In this document: positions 33,779 through 34,306 of the stretch, one piece after another
Numbering within the stretch: position 1 is the first letter of the stretch
How the letters are laid out: every line of letters begins with the position of its first letter
Assembly: GCA_902619615.1 (NCBI GenBank)
Contig: CACNFD010000018.1
Location: 1 to 34,306, forward strand
From: an uncultured SAR116 cluster alpha proteobacterium
GTDB taxonomy: Bacteria > Pseudomonadota > Alphaproteobacteria > Puniceispirillales > Marisalimonadaceae
Direction: 5' to 3'
Length of the DNA stretch: 34,306 nucleotides
Translations under genes and position numbers: made by a program
The notes under the pieces: generated by a model
What the model saw: only the letters and a program-made list of their open reading frames with translations
Told to the model about the DNA's origin: nothing
Databases searched by the model: none

Positions 33779-34240
33779 TTATCTGGCGTTTATCATTCTT
33801 TTAAGCCTTGATTTATATTTATTTATATATTGGTTAATCATATTAATGTTCTTTTTAATTAAATTTGATTTTTCAAGAACTTTCAAACCTAAAATTCTAT
33901 AACAACGAATGACCTCTTCATACACTTCTGCAGTCCATTCAGGTTGCATGTAAATTTTGTCCACATTTGAAGCAATAATATTTTCTGCTATAACAATATC
34001 TTCTTCAGAGCGTTGTTTGGACAGACCTTCACCATAAAATGCTTTTATTCCAAGCTCAAAAGCGGCATTAAAATTTTCTTCATTTTGAAGGTCTCTTAAT
34101 TCTGTTGCACCTTCTCCCATTACAACACCTGCACAAGCTGATACATTATCAAATTCATTTGAGTATGATTGTTTGATAAATATAAAAAATATAATGGGAA
34201 TTACGAATATAATACTAGGTTTGAAAAAATATATTAACAT
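33779..34240 (-). CDS. Small exported protein of unknown function
   Basis: A 153-residue protein with an N-terminal signal peptide: hydrophobic residues 8-23 (PSIIFVIPIIFFIFI), then KQSYSNEF, with likely cleavage after the serine at about 27. The mature part starts with VSACAGVVMGEGATE, then a predicted all-helical stretch including ELGIKAFYGEGLS, VIAENIIASNVDKIY and EEVIRCYRILGLK. Two cysteines (in SACAGV and IRCYRI) could form a disulfide. The end is lysine-rich and helical. I do not know a characterised family. It is transcribed toward the NYN-like fragment, with 197 bp between their 3' ends, and is likely part of the integrated element. Confidence 0.65.
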   Translation of the reverse strand: MLIYFFKPSIIFVIPIIFFIFIKQSYSNEFDNVSACAGVVMGEGATELRDLQNEENFNAAFELGIKAFYGEGLSKQRSEEDIVIAENIIASNVDKIYMQPEWTAEVYEEVIRCYRILGLKVLEKSNLIKKNINMINQYINKYKSRLKRMINAR

Positions 34241-34306
34241 ATATTTATCTTATGAAAATTTTGTATTGAGTAAAGTTTTTATAATGTCATTTACATTAAT
34301 TTAATA

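Overview
The window is a compact, very AT-rich stretch of bacterial chromosome, by eye about 30% GC. It most likely comes from a streamlined marine alphaproteobacterium (SAR11, HIMB59, AEGEAN-169 or AT-rich SAR116 type; not resolved here). The evidence is the alphaproteobacterial form of ribosomal protein S4, the class II DAHP synthase, the purine run ending in purL-bolA-grxD, the short gene spacings, and the Lys/Asn/Ile-rich proteins. No rRNA genes, CRISPR arrays or insertion sequences were seen.

Layout. Positions 1-8877 form a plus-strand housekeeping run: the 3' part of glutathione reductase, class II DAHP synthase, nicotinate phosphoribosyltransferase, glutamine-dependent NAD synthetase, GltX, CysS and a TrmJ-like SPOUT methyltransferase. 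A promoter overlapping the end of trmJ and a 5' leader that can fold precede rpsD (9012-9638). Positions 9682-15623 are a minus-strand purine operon, purB-purC-purS-purQ-purL, followed by bolA and the CGFS glutaredoxin grxD. Then come a 56-residue basic protein (plus), methionine aminopeptidase (minus), a CinA-N/COG1058 protein (plus), rhomboid protease and panC (minus), and tRNA-Leu(UAA) (minus) flanked by two inverted repeats. These are followed by an FMN alpha-hydroxy-acid dehydrogenase (plus), an HD phosphohydrolase (minus) and an unrecognised membrane coiled-coil protein (plus).

Positions 21900-26379 hold a lipid-modification cluster: SDR and SnoaL-like genes on the plus strand meet a cyclopropane/methyl-transferring fatty acid synthase, a DUF1365 protein and an FAD amine-oxidase-like protein on the minus strand. 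Upstream of the minus set are a tiny membrane protein and a YcgN-type cysteine-cluster protein with 17-18 nt spacing. MnmC, an N-formylglutamate amidohydrolase-family protein, a class I aminotransferase, a 4HBT thioesterase and a cyclophilin-like protein complete the core part.

From 31921 to the right edge the window looks like the start of an integrated element. tRNA-Val(GAC) is followed after 78 nt by a complete tyrosine recombinase, then a long TA tract, a fragment resembling the last part of a NYN/PIN ribonuclease domain, and a small exported protein of unknown function. The far attachment site lies outside the window.

A recurring pattern is extreme packing: three convergent gene pairs overlap by exactly four bases through a shared TTAA, a fourth pair has abutting stop codons, and panC/rhomboid is joined as TAAATG. 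The strongest candidates for something not well described are the tRNA-Val-linked cargo, the structured rpsD leader and the extended version of the fatty-acid cluster.
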